A stretch of 64,000 nucleotides of DNA from Mastigias papua (Eukaryota; Cnidaria; Scyphozoa; Rhizostomeae; Mastigiidae): contig OZ025273.1 of assembly GCA_964019165.1 (NCBI GenBank), forward strand, positions 15,110,714-15,174,713. The letters run 5' to 3'. This document shows, in pieces, positions 1-10,420 of the stretch (its first letter is position 1; every line of letters begins with the position of its first letter). The notes below the pieces were generated by a model. The model saw nothing but the letters and a program-made list of their open reading frames with translations. It did no database searches and had not been told where the DNA came from. Position numbers and translations under genes: made by a program.

Positions 1-149
1 ATAGTATATTACAATATATTTTTATCATAAATATTATCTAATACTTTCAATATTTACCAATATTGTGGTTTTAATATAAACTTTCATTCTAGGCTTCCTA
101 CTCCTAGCATTTTGGTGCTTTTAACATGTCACTCCAGTAATTTCCGCGC
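1..149. other. AT-rich flank inside the left Polinton-like arm
   Basis: This very AT-rich stretch holds no open frame that I can support. It adjoins the inverted arm at 150-1346. If that arm is the right end of an element lying to the left of the window, this is the innermost visible part of that element. Confidence 0.35.
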
Positions 150-1346
150 TTCTCTCCGCGGCCCATTTAATAGTCCATAATTTATAATCCATTGTTTATG
201 GTCCATAATTAATCATTATAAATTATGGTCCTATTTTTATTGTCCATACTGAATGGCGCAGGGAAGTAACCAATAATCTTGCAAATAAAGGCTACTACCC
301 ATAGTCAATGCCAGTTTATACAACCAATAATTAAGGGCACTTCTCTCTATAGCCATTTCATAATCCTATAATTAATAGCCATGTCGTATGGCCAATTATT
401 AACGGAGTGGCATTTTTACCCAAGGAGAGTTTTTAAAATCTTATACTAAATTTTTATTCCAAATTTAGTGACAATTATTTTCAATTATTTCCAAAATTCT
501 TTCCCAAATTCTATATCAAATTTTTATACCACTCCATTGTATTCCATTCTCTTACATCCAATTTTAATTTCATTTTCAAATTCCAATTTGTATATTCATT
601 TGTTTGTCATTTCTTATAGCCAATCTAAATTTCATTCTCAAATTCCATGTCTTATATCCAATTTAAATGTCATTTTTAAATTCAATTTCTTATATTCTAC
701 TTTTTTCATGTCTTATATACAATTTTAAATTCCATTCTAAAATTCCATTCTTATATCCAATTTAAAATTTCATTCCTATATGTCAATCTTATATCTATTT
801 TAAACTTCCATTCTTAAATTTCATTCTTATATTCATTTTAAAGTCCATTCTAAAATTCCCTTCTTATATCCAATTCAAAATTCCAGTCTTATATTTCAGT
901 CTTATATCATTGTTAAAATTCCATTCTTAAATTTCATTGTTATATCCATTTTAAATTCCATTCTTATATTCCATTCTTATATTCCATTCTTAAATCTCAT
1001 TCTCAAATTCCAATTAAATGTAGAATCATCACCCAATATCACCATCTTATAATGTCAATCCCATATTCCAATAATAAAATTTCATTTTGTCAATTCCAAC
1101 ACTCTCACCCTCACTTGCACCATTATTTTGTACCAACTAACTTGCATACTATTATATATTATATTCTCGTCATATATGTCACATCCTATATTCCATCCAC
1201 ATATTCCATTCTTATATTCAATTCTTATATTCTATTCACATACACCTTTCAACTACACACCACATTCAATGACACCATCTCATAATCATCATCCCATTAC
1301 TCCATATTTAATTGTCCATATTTTTCAATTATAACCCTCTCTACCC
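150..1346. repeat. Polinton-like terminal inverted arm, left copy
   Basis: The sequence matches the reverse complement of 13732-14335. Shared blocks include the end AACCCTCTCTACCC (1333-1346 here; its complement starts at 13732), the block tttacccaaggag near 414-427 (complement near 14128-14140), and accactcc(a/-)ttgtaatcca-like text near 530. The middle of this copy is longer because an AT-rich unit of the type ttccattcttatatcc is repeated many times between about 540 and 1010. The outermost Polinton bases are usually AG...CT, and the CTCTCT ending at 1342 (AGAGAG from 13736) would fit an outer end there. The opposite reading, with the outer end at position 1, cannot be excluded. Confidence 0.6.
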
Positions 1347-1394
1347 AATTTTGTCATATTTTTGCGCCAATTCTGTCATAACCAATTATATCAT

Positions 1395-1992
1395 ATTGAT
1401 ATGTATCTTCATCCCATGGACAACCATTATCATGGACATATCTTAAGCAATCTAAATGCCCTTCATCAGCTGCAAATGAACATGTATGTTAATCCCATGG
1501 ACAATCATTTTCATGAGCATATTTTAAACATTCTAAATGATCATTTTCAGCTGCAAATTTACATGTTAAATCATCTCATGGACAACCATTTTCATGAGCA
1601 TATTTTAGACATTCTATTTGACCATTTCTAGCTGCTAAATCACATACCCATTCATCCCATAAACAACCATATTCATGAACATATTTTAAACATTCGAAAT
1701 GCCCATATTTAGATGCATATATACATAACCATTTATTCCATGGAGAACCATTCTCATGAGCATATTTTAGACATTCTAAATATCCATTTTTAGCTGCATT
1801 TTTACATGTTGATTCAGCCCATGGGCAATTATTTTCATGAGCATATTTTACACATTCTAAATGCCCATTTTCAGCTGCTATAGAAGTATTATTAACAATA
1901 CAACAATTATGTATATCAGATATATCAATTGCATCTATATCTATTGTATTTTTTGCTAATGTTCTTAAAGATAAATGAAATAATGAATGCAT
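1395..1992 (-). pseudogene. Ankyrin-array protein 1 (short viral-type repeats), broken
   Basis: The minus strand encodes a leader of about 45 residues (start ATG 1990-1992) followed by about seven repeats of 27-28 residues with the pattern HLECLKYAHENGCPWDE. This short ankyrin-like unit is typical of arrays in giant viruses and some protists; such arrays act as protein-binding scaffolds. The frame is open for 138 residues and then stops at 1576-1578, where a Trp codon of the motif has become TGA. Repeats continue in frame beyond it until about 1395, next to the terminal arm. The ORF sits at the end of the AT-rich viral-type segment. It could belong to the Polinton-like element or be a separate viral insert; no target for binding can be inferred. 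Confidence 0.6.
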
Positions 1993-2049
1993 CTATATAA
2001 ATATATAACATATAAAATTATTTTATATAGTAAAATTGAGAATTATATA

Positions 2050-4718
2050 TCTTTATAATATATTTTGTATACTTAAATACCTCACATAATTTTTATCAAA
2101 TGAGCAATCATTTTCAATAGCACATTCCAAACAATCAAAATTTTCATTTTCAAATGCATATTGACAAGTATATTCATCCCATGGACAGCCATTTTCATGT
2201 ATATATTTTAAACATTGTAAATGACCATGATTTGACACCAATATTGATACTGTTTCATCCCACGGACATCCATTATCATGAGCATATTTTAAAGTTTCTA
2301 AATCTCCATTTCCAGCTGCATATGTGCATGTATCTTCATCTCATGGGCAACCATTTTCATGAGCATATTTTAAACATTCCGTATTTTAAACTTGTTAAAT
2401 GGCCATTTATGCAAGCTATATTACATATTTCATAAGTATAATTTGATAAATGCAATTTTACCATACAACAAAGATCTTTCATATATATTATACATAAATT
2501 TTTTATATGTACTATTTTTAGAATCATTTTCAATATGTTAAGCATTCTCAAAAGGAAAATTTGAATATTCTAAATTACCATTTACATATCTATAATAAAC
2601 TCTATGTATCCCTTCCCCTTTTGATATGAAATCATCCAATGAATCGTTAATTTCTAATTTTCGATATATTTGTTCATCATTTGGACATGCACATCCATTA
2701 TAAAAAGCGTAATTTAAACATTCTAAATGTTTATTTTCAGATGCATATACACATGTCATTTTATCCCATGGAAAACTATTTTCGTGAGCATATTTCAAAC
2801 ATTCTAAATGCCCATTGTTAGATGCTTTTGTGCATGTTTCATCATTCCATGGACATCCATTTTCATAAGCATATTTCAAACAATCCAAATATCAAATTTT
2901 AGCAGCATAGTCACATGTTTCCTCATCCAATGGACAACCATTTTCATGCGCATATTTTAAACAATCCAAAAATCAATTTTTAGCTGCATATTTACACATC
3001 GATTCATCCCATGGACAACCATTTTCATGAGCATATTTTAAACACTCTAAATAACCTCTATCAGCTACATTTGTACATGTATCTTTATGCCATGAGCAGT
3101 CATTTTCATGAGCATATTTTCTTCTTCTTCTTGTGCCCTATCTTATGACATCGGCGACCAGTTTATGCCACTCATTCCTGTTTTCCGTACACTGACTTAG
3201 CTCAATCCCTGACATCCCACTCCATTCAGCAAGTCTTTGGATAAATGTGATCCTTTGTCTCCCTCTTGCCCTTTTTCCTGCTATCTTGCCCGTGAGTATT
3301 ATCTTTTCCATTCCGTCCTTTCTGATGCAATGGCCAAGGAACTGTAGTTGCTGTTTCTTAATAGACTTCATCAGCTTTCTTTCAGTGTCAGCTAGAAATA
3401 AAACTTCTTCATTTCTTGTATGACTTGTCCAACCTATCCTCAATATTCTACGTAGAAGCCACATCTCTGCTGCATTTATTCTCTTCTCCATTTCTGTAGA
3501 CACAGTCCATGTCTCACATCCATATTTAAGGTTCGGCAACACATAATATTCCAGCACCCTTAGTCTAGTTGGTATGGTGATCTTTGGATTGCACAATATT
3601 GGCTTTAACTTTGAAAAGGTCTCTCTTGACATTACAATTCTTCTTTTAATCTCTTTGTCGCTTCTACTGTCTGCTGTGATCTAGCTTCTTAAATAACTAA
3701 ACCAATTCACTTGCTTAATTTTGTGGTATGAACCCAGATGTTACAAGTTGGAATATCCCTCTTTTTGGTTACTACCATGCACTCTGTCTTTTTTGTGTTA
3801 ACACATAAACCCTTTTTTGCACTTTCTAAAACTACCTTGTCTACTAATAATTGAAGTTGCTCCTCCGACGTAGCTATCAGTACAGTATCATCTGCGTAGC
3901 GAAGGTTATTAATGTTGTTCCCTCCTACAACAAGTCCTGGCATAGCTTCTAACTCTCTTAATATTCTTTCACTATAGAGATTGAATAAGTCTGGTGACAT
4001 CACACATCCTTGTCTTACACCTTTCTTTACATCAACATATTCGCCCACATGACTACTGATTCTTATAGCTGCTGTTTGCTTCCAATAGAGCATATTTTAA
4101 ACACTCTAAATGTCCATTTATAGCCGTGTAGCTAAATATCCATAGATCCTACTTGCAACCATTTTCATGAGCATACTTCAGACATTCTAAATGCCCATTT
4201 TGAAATGCTTATACAGTTCTATCTTTATCCAATAGACAGCCATTTTCATGAGCATATTTTAAGCGTTTTAAATGTCTATTTAGATATTCCTCAAAAGATG
4301 TTGATTCATTCAATACATGTAGTTCATGAGCATATTTTAAACACTCTAAATGTCCTTTTAAGCTTGCATATGTGCATGCATCTTCATTCCATGGACAACC
4401 ATGTTCGCGAGCATATTTTAAAGATTCCAAATGATCATTTTCAGCTGCAAATAAACATGCTCATTCATTCCATGACCAATAAGTATCGTGTGCATATTTT
4501 GAACATTCTAAATGACCATGTTTGGCTGCTTTTCAGCATGTCCATTCATTCCATGGACAACCATTCTCATGTTCATATTTTAAACAATCTAAATGACCTC
4601 CATAAGCTGCATTTGCACATATCAATTCATTCCATGGGCAAGCACATTCATGTGCATATTTTAAAAAATCTAAATGTCCCTTTTCAGCTGCAATCGTACA
4701 TGATGAACAACAAGGCAT
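2050..4718 (-). pseudogene. Ankyrin-array protein 2, broken and split by an RTE LINE
   Basis: A second gene on the minus strand begins at ATG 4716-4718 (N-terminus MPCCSSC) and encodes about twenty short ankyrin-type repeats of the same kind as its neighbour (LECLKYAHENGCPWNE). Reading is interrupted by several stops, two of them at Trp codons (near 4456 and 2341) and one TAG near 4153, by frameshifts, and by the LINE at 3121-4087. The repeats resume in register on both sides of that LINE, so the array was continuous before it. The C-terminal part, to about 2050, is less regular (for example 2538-2650, without repeats). TATAATATA lies nine bases upstream of the start. The ORF is a tandem paralogue of the 1395-1992 gene; function is unknown. 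Confidence 0.6.
3121..4087 (-). mobile_element. 5'-truncated RTE-type LINE inside the ankyrin array
   Basis: The minus strand encodes the C-terminal half of a reverse transcriptase: GVRQGCVMSPDLFN and YADD (4093-3707), then the LINE C-terminal region (NLKYGCETWTVS, WLLRRILRIGW, GHCIRKDG; 3632-3138). A stop/frameshift lies between 3706 and 3633. The 3' tail is an AAG repeat (3121-3132 on the plus strand reads cttcttcttctt). An 11-bp target-site duplication, gagcatatttt, flanks it at 3110-3120 and 4088-4098. The N-terminal endonuclease and the first RT motifs are missing, as expected from incomplete reverse transcription. It is related to, but clearly diverged from, the full-length RTE at 19374-22678. 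Confidence 0.85.
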
Positions 4719-4727
4719 ATATATATA

Positions 4728-4736
4728 TATATTATA
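4728..4736 (-). promoter_or_regulatory. TATAATATA motif before ankyrin gene 2
   Basis: An exact TATAATATA on the minus strand ends nine bases before the ATG at 4718. The same nonamer precedes six other genes of the element. A promoter role is inferred. Confidence 0.35.
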
Positions 4737-5271
4737 CAAAAATATTTTGATATAAATATTACTTAATGTGTGCGATAGAATTATGCATAACTTTTAATTA
4801 AGAATCGCATTACAATATATTCATATTATAATAAATATTTATTCCTAGAATATAAAGTAAAAAGAGATAATTATTGTTGTTGTGGTAAAAACATATATTT
4901 GATAATATGATAAATTGTAATAATTCTTCAAGAATAATAAAATATAGTAACATATTAAAGCATTTAGATATAAACAATTATAAAAAACAAATATATAATA
5001 AAAATAGTATATTTATAACGCAATAAAATATTATAATGAAAAGTATTATTAAGAATATCAGAAAATAATAAATATAACATATTTTGCTTCATAAATAATA
5101 TTTGTGAACTTGAAAATAAATGTAATTTAAAAAAGTTCAATATTAATTTCACAATAAAAATGATATATATTGGTTTTTACATATTGGTAACAATAGATTG
5201 TTAAACTACAGAATTAAAACATTGAAAAATTATTTCAAAAATTGGAATATAATAGAAAATAATGAAAATTT
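4737..5271. other. AT-rich intergenic stretch, no gene seen
   Basis: This strongly AT-rich segment separates the ankyrin genes from the fiber-like genes. No open frame with recognisable content is seen. Its composition matches the rest of the viral-type segment and not the flanking host-like DNA. Confidence 0.5.
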
Positions 5272-7622
5272 TAATTTTTAATATTATAATATATTAAATA
5301 TATTAATCCATCAATATGTCCAAATAATGGTGATTTTTTCACACATTCTTGTGACGTTTTGAATATATATTTATATCCTCTTCCTATATTCTTATATTTT
5401 GTATAAATACGATCATATGCATCATGTAAATATAAGAATGAATGAAAATGTCATATAAGAATAAAAAGTCATAACCACTACCATTAAAAGACTCTGTACT
5501 TCCTTGGCTAATATTATTACCTATGTAGCATTCATGAAATGAATTCGTACTTATACTTTTTTGATAAAAAGTTGTATGTCCTCCAATTATATTACCATTT
5601 AAATAAACTTGTATATTTATCACATTAGTAAAAGTAAGAATACAATGTATTGATAAAATTGATTTTTTATTTAATAATGAATCTATATTTATAACAACTT
5701 CACTTTTATTTTCATTTAATTTATGTATAATGCCTGAGTTATTATATAAAATTTAATATAGAGTATATCTGTCCATCAATTGATTGCCATAAAGTACTAT
5801 TTATATCACCTGATGTTTTCTCAACTTGAAATACAAAATTGAACATATAATTTATATGTGCAGTTGATGGTGGCAACGACGGATAACATTCAGTATAAGC
5901 AATATATTGATTTGTATTATTAAATATTATGTAATTATCAAACACAATATTATTTATTAATAAAGTTGTATATTGCCTAAAATTAAATAAAGGATTATTA
6001 AAACATTCCAAATAATGTTTATCGTTGTATCTATAGCTTGCTAATTTACTTATTGTCGTTATATTGCTATTATCAGTATTTTTAACAATCATTCTCAAAT
6101 CTTCTAAATTCATCTAACAAAGACCAAATCTTCGTAATATAGTTTCACCAATACATTTGAAGTTATTTTTATACCATTCTTCTAGTATAATATTATCTCT
6201 TAAATAAGTTGTATCAGTTATTGATTTCACATAAGATGCGTTTACATGATTTTTTCTATATGAGTCATTAATTATACTAGGGACATATCCAATCTTAATT
6301 TTGAAATTACCTGATTTAAAGTCAAAGTCAATTGACATTTTGTATAATTTCAACTCATAAAAGTTAGTATCGTCTGTAGTTATAAGACTGTTTTAATTTA
6401 ATCGTATTAAATTACGCAATAGTGTATGTTCATTAACAAATAACTGACCACTTATAGTTTGTAATCAACTAGCCCTAACATTTATTAAATTTGTGATTGA
6501 TTCATTTAATGAAAAAGAACCATCATGGCTTAATTGAAGAACTGTTCCTATTGGTCTAACTATATCTGTTTCTAACTTTTTGATATCCAGAACTAACTGT
6601 TCGTTTGTGACTTTAAAATATGGATTATATGATAAACTTAATTTTTTTATCCGTATTAAAATATAATGGAGCATAAATATTTAAGTTCAATTTATATTTT
6701 ACCCATTCGACAGCATGATCGTAATTTATACGTGGATAAAACAAACCTGATGAGTCATAAAAGTATACAGGTGAAAGTCTCAAACTCAACTTATTATTAC
6801 CATCTCAGTAAACCTGTTCTGAATTTTGATCTGTTATATTTACGCTTAATTAGGTATTAGTATCCATTATTACAGTTCCTGCATTATCAACCACATAATT
6901 GTTCATATTTATTTTCAATTTATTATTAGAATCCAAATATATGTCTCCAGTTGTGATTAAATATTTATTAATATTAGATGATAATTTATTAGTAGTCACA
7001 TCATATTTCATACTATCAACAATATTTAATGCGATACTATCATTTGTTCTTTTAAAATGTTTATTATCTAATTTCAAGCATATCTTTCCAGTGGAGTCTT
7101 TTAACATATCATATGTACTGTAATTTAGCTCAAATCCTCTCTTATCATGGTCTAATGTTATAAATCCTGATGTATTGTTTACCAATGCAGATGTATCTAA
7201 TGATAATTTTCCATTATCAAATTTTGTTGCAAATCCTAGAGCAACTGAAATTTTATTATCAAAAGAAGAACGTTCTAATCCACTGCCTAGATTGAGCCAA
7301 ATAATACCGTTGTAATCCTCATAATAATCACTATTATAGTTTCATTTTAATTTATCATTATTTTCAGTCATTATACTTCCCTTAAAATTACCTAATGAAT
7401 CTATTTTTATTAATGACTTTGGGTTTATACAAATTTGATCAGGATCAATGTCTAGCTTATTATTAACGATTTTAAATTTATATGTATATTGATCTTTATT
7501 TAAATGTATTTTAATATTTTTATTTAAATATAAAATATTAGATATTATATAAAAATCATCTGGATATTCAATTTCACTCTCTTTTTTTCATCATGATTTG
7601 TAAAGCCATCATAAATGCCCAT
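5272..7622 (-). pseudogene. Fiber-like virion protein 2, frameshifted
   Basis: On the minus strand a coding stretch of roughly 740 residues starts at ATG 7620-7622 (MGIYDG) and is carried across several frames: 7185-6850, 6860-6465, 6353-6114, 6113-5742, and 5741-5272. The N-terminal two thirds are beta-rich and repetitive (for example LKLDNKHFKRTNDSIALNI, IYLDSNNKLKINMNN), resembling the shaft of a viral fiber. The C-terminal part (VYLNGNIIGG, ECYIGNNI, SYDFLFLYD-like text) looks like a concanavalin A/LamG-type lectin domain. It lies directly downstream of a similar gene sharing its N-terminal motif. A receptor-binding or attachment role is inferred from architecture only. Several in-frame stops show decay. 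Confidence 0.5.
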
Positions 7623-7625
7623 GAA

Positions 7626-7641
7626 TATATTATATATTATA
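7626..7641 (-). promoter_or_regulatory. Two overlapping TATAATATA motifs before fiber-like gene 2
   Basis: Two exact overlapping copies of TATAATATA end three bases upstream of the ATG at 7622 on the minus strand. Confidence 0.4.
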
Positions 7642-7669
7642 ATAATTTTTAAAATGTGATTGCATCATG

Positions 7670-8649
7670 TTATATTTTATACCAATTTTCACAACAAACC
7701 TTATGATGTAAGTTTATACTTCTTTCATCCATACGATTACGATATATTAAAAAAAGAGCTATATCACCATTAAAACCAGCGCCTGAAATTCCTTGAGGGT
7801 TCAAGTCACCAAAAGTCATTTTACTACTTCCTGCTGACGTACGTGATTCGAATTTAGTTAAAAGTTTACCATTACAATAAACACTAGATCCGTTTGGCCC
7901 ACTAGGTACATCCCAGTGCACTGATAAGCAGACAATGTTATTTAAATCACCGGGATAAGCGTTTGTTTTATGAGTAGCAATCGAAGTTCTTCCATTTACT
8001 ATATTATTTCCAATAACTATGTGATCCGTTGGGTTAGTACCAGAAATAATTATATCAGAGCAGTCAGAAAATAACGGGCCAAATTATATGAATTTATCGA
8101 GAGAGCCATTGTCATGCCCCATTAATGAATTAATCGCCAATAACCCCCTGTATACGATTTTACCCTGTAAACTATTAAAGCATGTACAATATCATCATGA
8201 TTTCCTTGTTTATTAAGATCAATATCACTTATCATTCTATTTATGCCATCAAATTGTAAGTAATATCTATTGTTGATTCTAGATAATTTTTGAGATAATT
8301 TAGGTTGTAAATTACTATTAGATTGAGTGCTATTGTCTCCAGATAATGATTGAACATATAACAAACTTACTTTTGTTGTGCTATTATCATAATTAGCTTC
8401 TGTGTGATTAGCGGTATCAACTTTATAGAAAGCCTTTCTATAAGTTGTATCATATTCCCAAAATAATGTTTCTGCCAAGCTATTATACATATAATTTATC
8501 ATATACTCGACGTTTATTACAGATTGTAATGATTGACATGTGGATAATTGATTAATTATATGTTTATTTGTTATATCTATATTTTCCTCCTTTTTATGAT
8601 ATTCATCTGCATTTTTATGAAAAATATGCTTACCATCGTAGATACTCAT
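7670..8649 (-). pseudogene. Fiber-like virion protein 1 with lectin-like domain, one or two frame breaks
   Basis: The minus strand opens at ATG 8647-8649 with MSIYDG, four bases downstream of the protease stop. The first 175 residues include LQFDGINR and a beta-rich region; a frame break near 8110-8122 follows, and the rest (to 7670) contains HWDVPSG, VYCNGKLLTKF, GAGFNGDIALFLIYRN and the ending HHKVCCENWYKI. This series is what one expects of a concanavalin A/LamG-like jelly-roll, as used by viral attachment proteins to bind glycans. The N-terminus MxIYDG is shared with the downstream gene, which could be a common anchor to the capsid. Gene order protease, fiber, fiber suggests a late structural block. 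Function is inferred. Confidence 0.5.
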
Positions 8650-8653
8650 AATA

Positions 8654-9118
8654 TTAATACTTATAATTATTAAAAAAATTAATAATAATTGTTTGATTTT
8701 TATATAAATTTGTTAAACTACATTTTTTTATAATTTCATAAAGACTTAGTCCATGATATCTATGATATATATAAAATATACAGTAATAACAACATGCCTT
8801 TGATTGATAGCTTTGAAATCGAGACGAATTATATAAACATTTATAATTGTTTGATATAATATTTGAAGGTACAATACCATAACTATCAAAATATTCAATC
8901 AAAATTTTATCATTATTATAATAAAAACAGACCCAGTGGCTATCCTCATTGGTAGACATGTCTAAATTTAATATAAAAAATTTACAAATGTTTTTTTCTA
9001 TAATATTCCTTGTTAGTTTATCATGAGAAAACATGCTTGCAAATTTATCTCGTATTTTTAAATAATCAATCCAATTTTCTAAATCTATATTACTTGTAGA
9101 GCTATCTTTAAATTTCAT
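8654..9118 (-). CDS. Adenain-like cysteine protease of Polinton/adintovirus type
   Basis: This uninterrupted frame of 154 residues has the order His, Asp, Cys of the adenovirus-type maturation protease: His61 in EDSHWVCFYY, Asp78 in EYFDSYG, Cys109 in SKACCYYC. Such proteases cleave capsid precursors in Polintons, adintoviruses and adenoviruses. The length is somewhat below that of adenain (about 200 residues), so the N- or C-terminus may be trimmed. The start ATG (9116-9118) lies only a few bases from the junction with host-like DNA at about 9125, so its upstream region has been lost. The fiber-like genes follow immediately on the same strand. Unlike nearly all other genes of the element it has no stop or frameshift, which may be chance for a short gene. 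Confidence 0.8.
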   Translation of the reverse strand: MKFKDSSTSNIDLENWIDYLKIRDKFASMFSHDKLTRNIIEKNICKFFILNLDMSTNEDSHWVCFYYNNDKILIEYFDSYGIVPSNIISNNYKCLYNSSRFQSYQSKACCYYCIFYIYHRYHGLSLYEIIKKCSLTNLYKNQTIIINFFNNYKY

Positions 9119-9124
9119 TACAAA

Positions 9125-9899
9125 AAATCAGGTTTACTGAGGGTATCTCCTTGAAGGGGCATTTTTTGCCTAGGAATGTCCTATTATCAATGTATTCAGC
9201 TTTCTGGCATACCCTGCTCTCACATTAGAGTGCGTTTGATTGAGAACGAGGTCGAAGACAAGGACGAAGTTTAAAGACAAAGGAGTTCGTCGTTCTCGCC
9301 GACTACTTATACGTGCTTAGAGTTTGACCAGAGAACGTTATCATTCTTTGTAAACAGATATGTCCTCCATTGACTTACAAGAGTTAAAGCGATGTCTCAC
9401 GAAAACGAATTTTTGTTGCTTGTTAGAGAAAGCGAAGAAGCAGCCCAAGTTTTTCCATGTTGGAAACATAAACAATTCTTCTTGTGTGCTAACAGAGAGG
9501 ACGAATAGCTATAAAAATTCAGGTTTGAGCAAAATGATTAGAGGGTATCTAGCGAAGCAATAAGCAAATTTCGTGAGTCTGTTGAATGTGTATAGAGATA
9601 AACTGCAGGTAAATTTGCATGTATAGACTTAAGGAAGAATCAATGAAGGTATGCACTAAGTGCAATTTTGTAAAAAAGGCAACAACATCTTTGTATGGCT
9701 CATCTACTAGCAGATTGTTTGGAATAGAACATCCAAGCCTTGAATACTGCCTTCATATTTTAAGAACTATTACTTATGCTCTGTTGTTAAACCTAATACA
9801 ATCATGTTATACTTTAATCAAAATGTTTAGCAAAATGTTAATCAATTAATAGCTATGAGGAATAAAGAGCAAAGATGACTGTTCTTGTAGAGGGTCTTG
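9125..9899. other. Host-like DNA, nothing recognised
   Basis: Base composition shifts here from AT-rich to near balanced. A short open stretch at 9360-9563 encodes a lysine-rich peptide without recognisable similarity. A motif caggttt(a/g)...gagggtatct occurs at about 9128 and 9521. I see no supported gene. Confidence 0.4.
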
Positions 9900-10420
9900 T
9901 TTTAGTGTTTTTGTTCTAAGGATTCTTAGCTCTTCTGGTGCTTTTTTAGTTCCTTTGAAACTCCAAAGTGTTTGTATTTCCCTAATATTAGCTGTAGTAT
10001 CGTTTCAAGCTTTTAAGGCAGAGTAGTGAAATCCTGCTTTGGGCGTGTTCAGTTATGAGCCTTGAGATATGGAGATCCAAAAGGTTAACTGGGCTCGACT
10101 TGTTTAGAACCTTACATGTCATCAAAGAACGATCAAATGGAATAAGATTTTCAACAGTTAGCCAGTTAGCCTGTTTTGCACAAGTTTGAGGGCATCATCA
10201 AGTAGCATTTGTATAGAGAAGATGATTTTCAACACATGCGTTCAATATATTACACAATTGTGATTGAGATATGATATCCTGTACCTTTTATACTTGGCAG
10301 ATAAACCACCGATAATCTTAGACTTGACATCTTTAAACTGTTCGTGCCATGTGAGAATTTCATCTATGGCAACTATGATAGATTTGGATTTGGATACCCG
10401 TTAGATTTTAGTGCCATTTA
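9900..10420 (-). mobile_element. CR1/L2-type LINE, 3' remnant
   Basis: The minus strand contains, over broken frames, the C-terminal part of a LINE ORF2: a region reading IDEILTWHEQFKDVKSKIIGGL (near 10400-10330; first 20 residues are the LINE 'TIDExLxWxxH' region) and WLTVENLIPFDRSLMTCKVL (near 10165-10100). This pair of motifs lies after the RT core in CR1/Jockey-like elements. Multiple stops are present. Confidence 0.55.

Noticed and set aside
540..1010. CRISPR-like array of ttccattcttatatcc units
   Set aside because: The units are degenerate, not separated by unique spacers, and the context is a eukaryotic mobile element arm.
1576..4460. TGA as Trp codon (recoding) in the ankyrin arrays
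   Set aside because: Three premature stops fall on Trp codons as TGA (near 1577, 2341, 4456), which might suggest recoding. But another is TAG (near 4153), and frameshifts and TAA stops occur in the same element, so ordinary decay of the frequent TGG codon explains it.
1362..4750. Plus-strand histidine-rich open frames over the ankyrin region
   Set aside because: Their regular HEHIL pattern is the complementary-strand image of the ankyrin repeats and not a gene.
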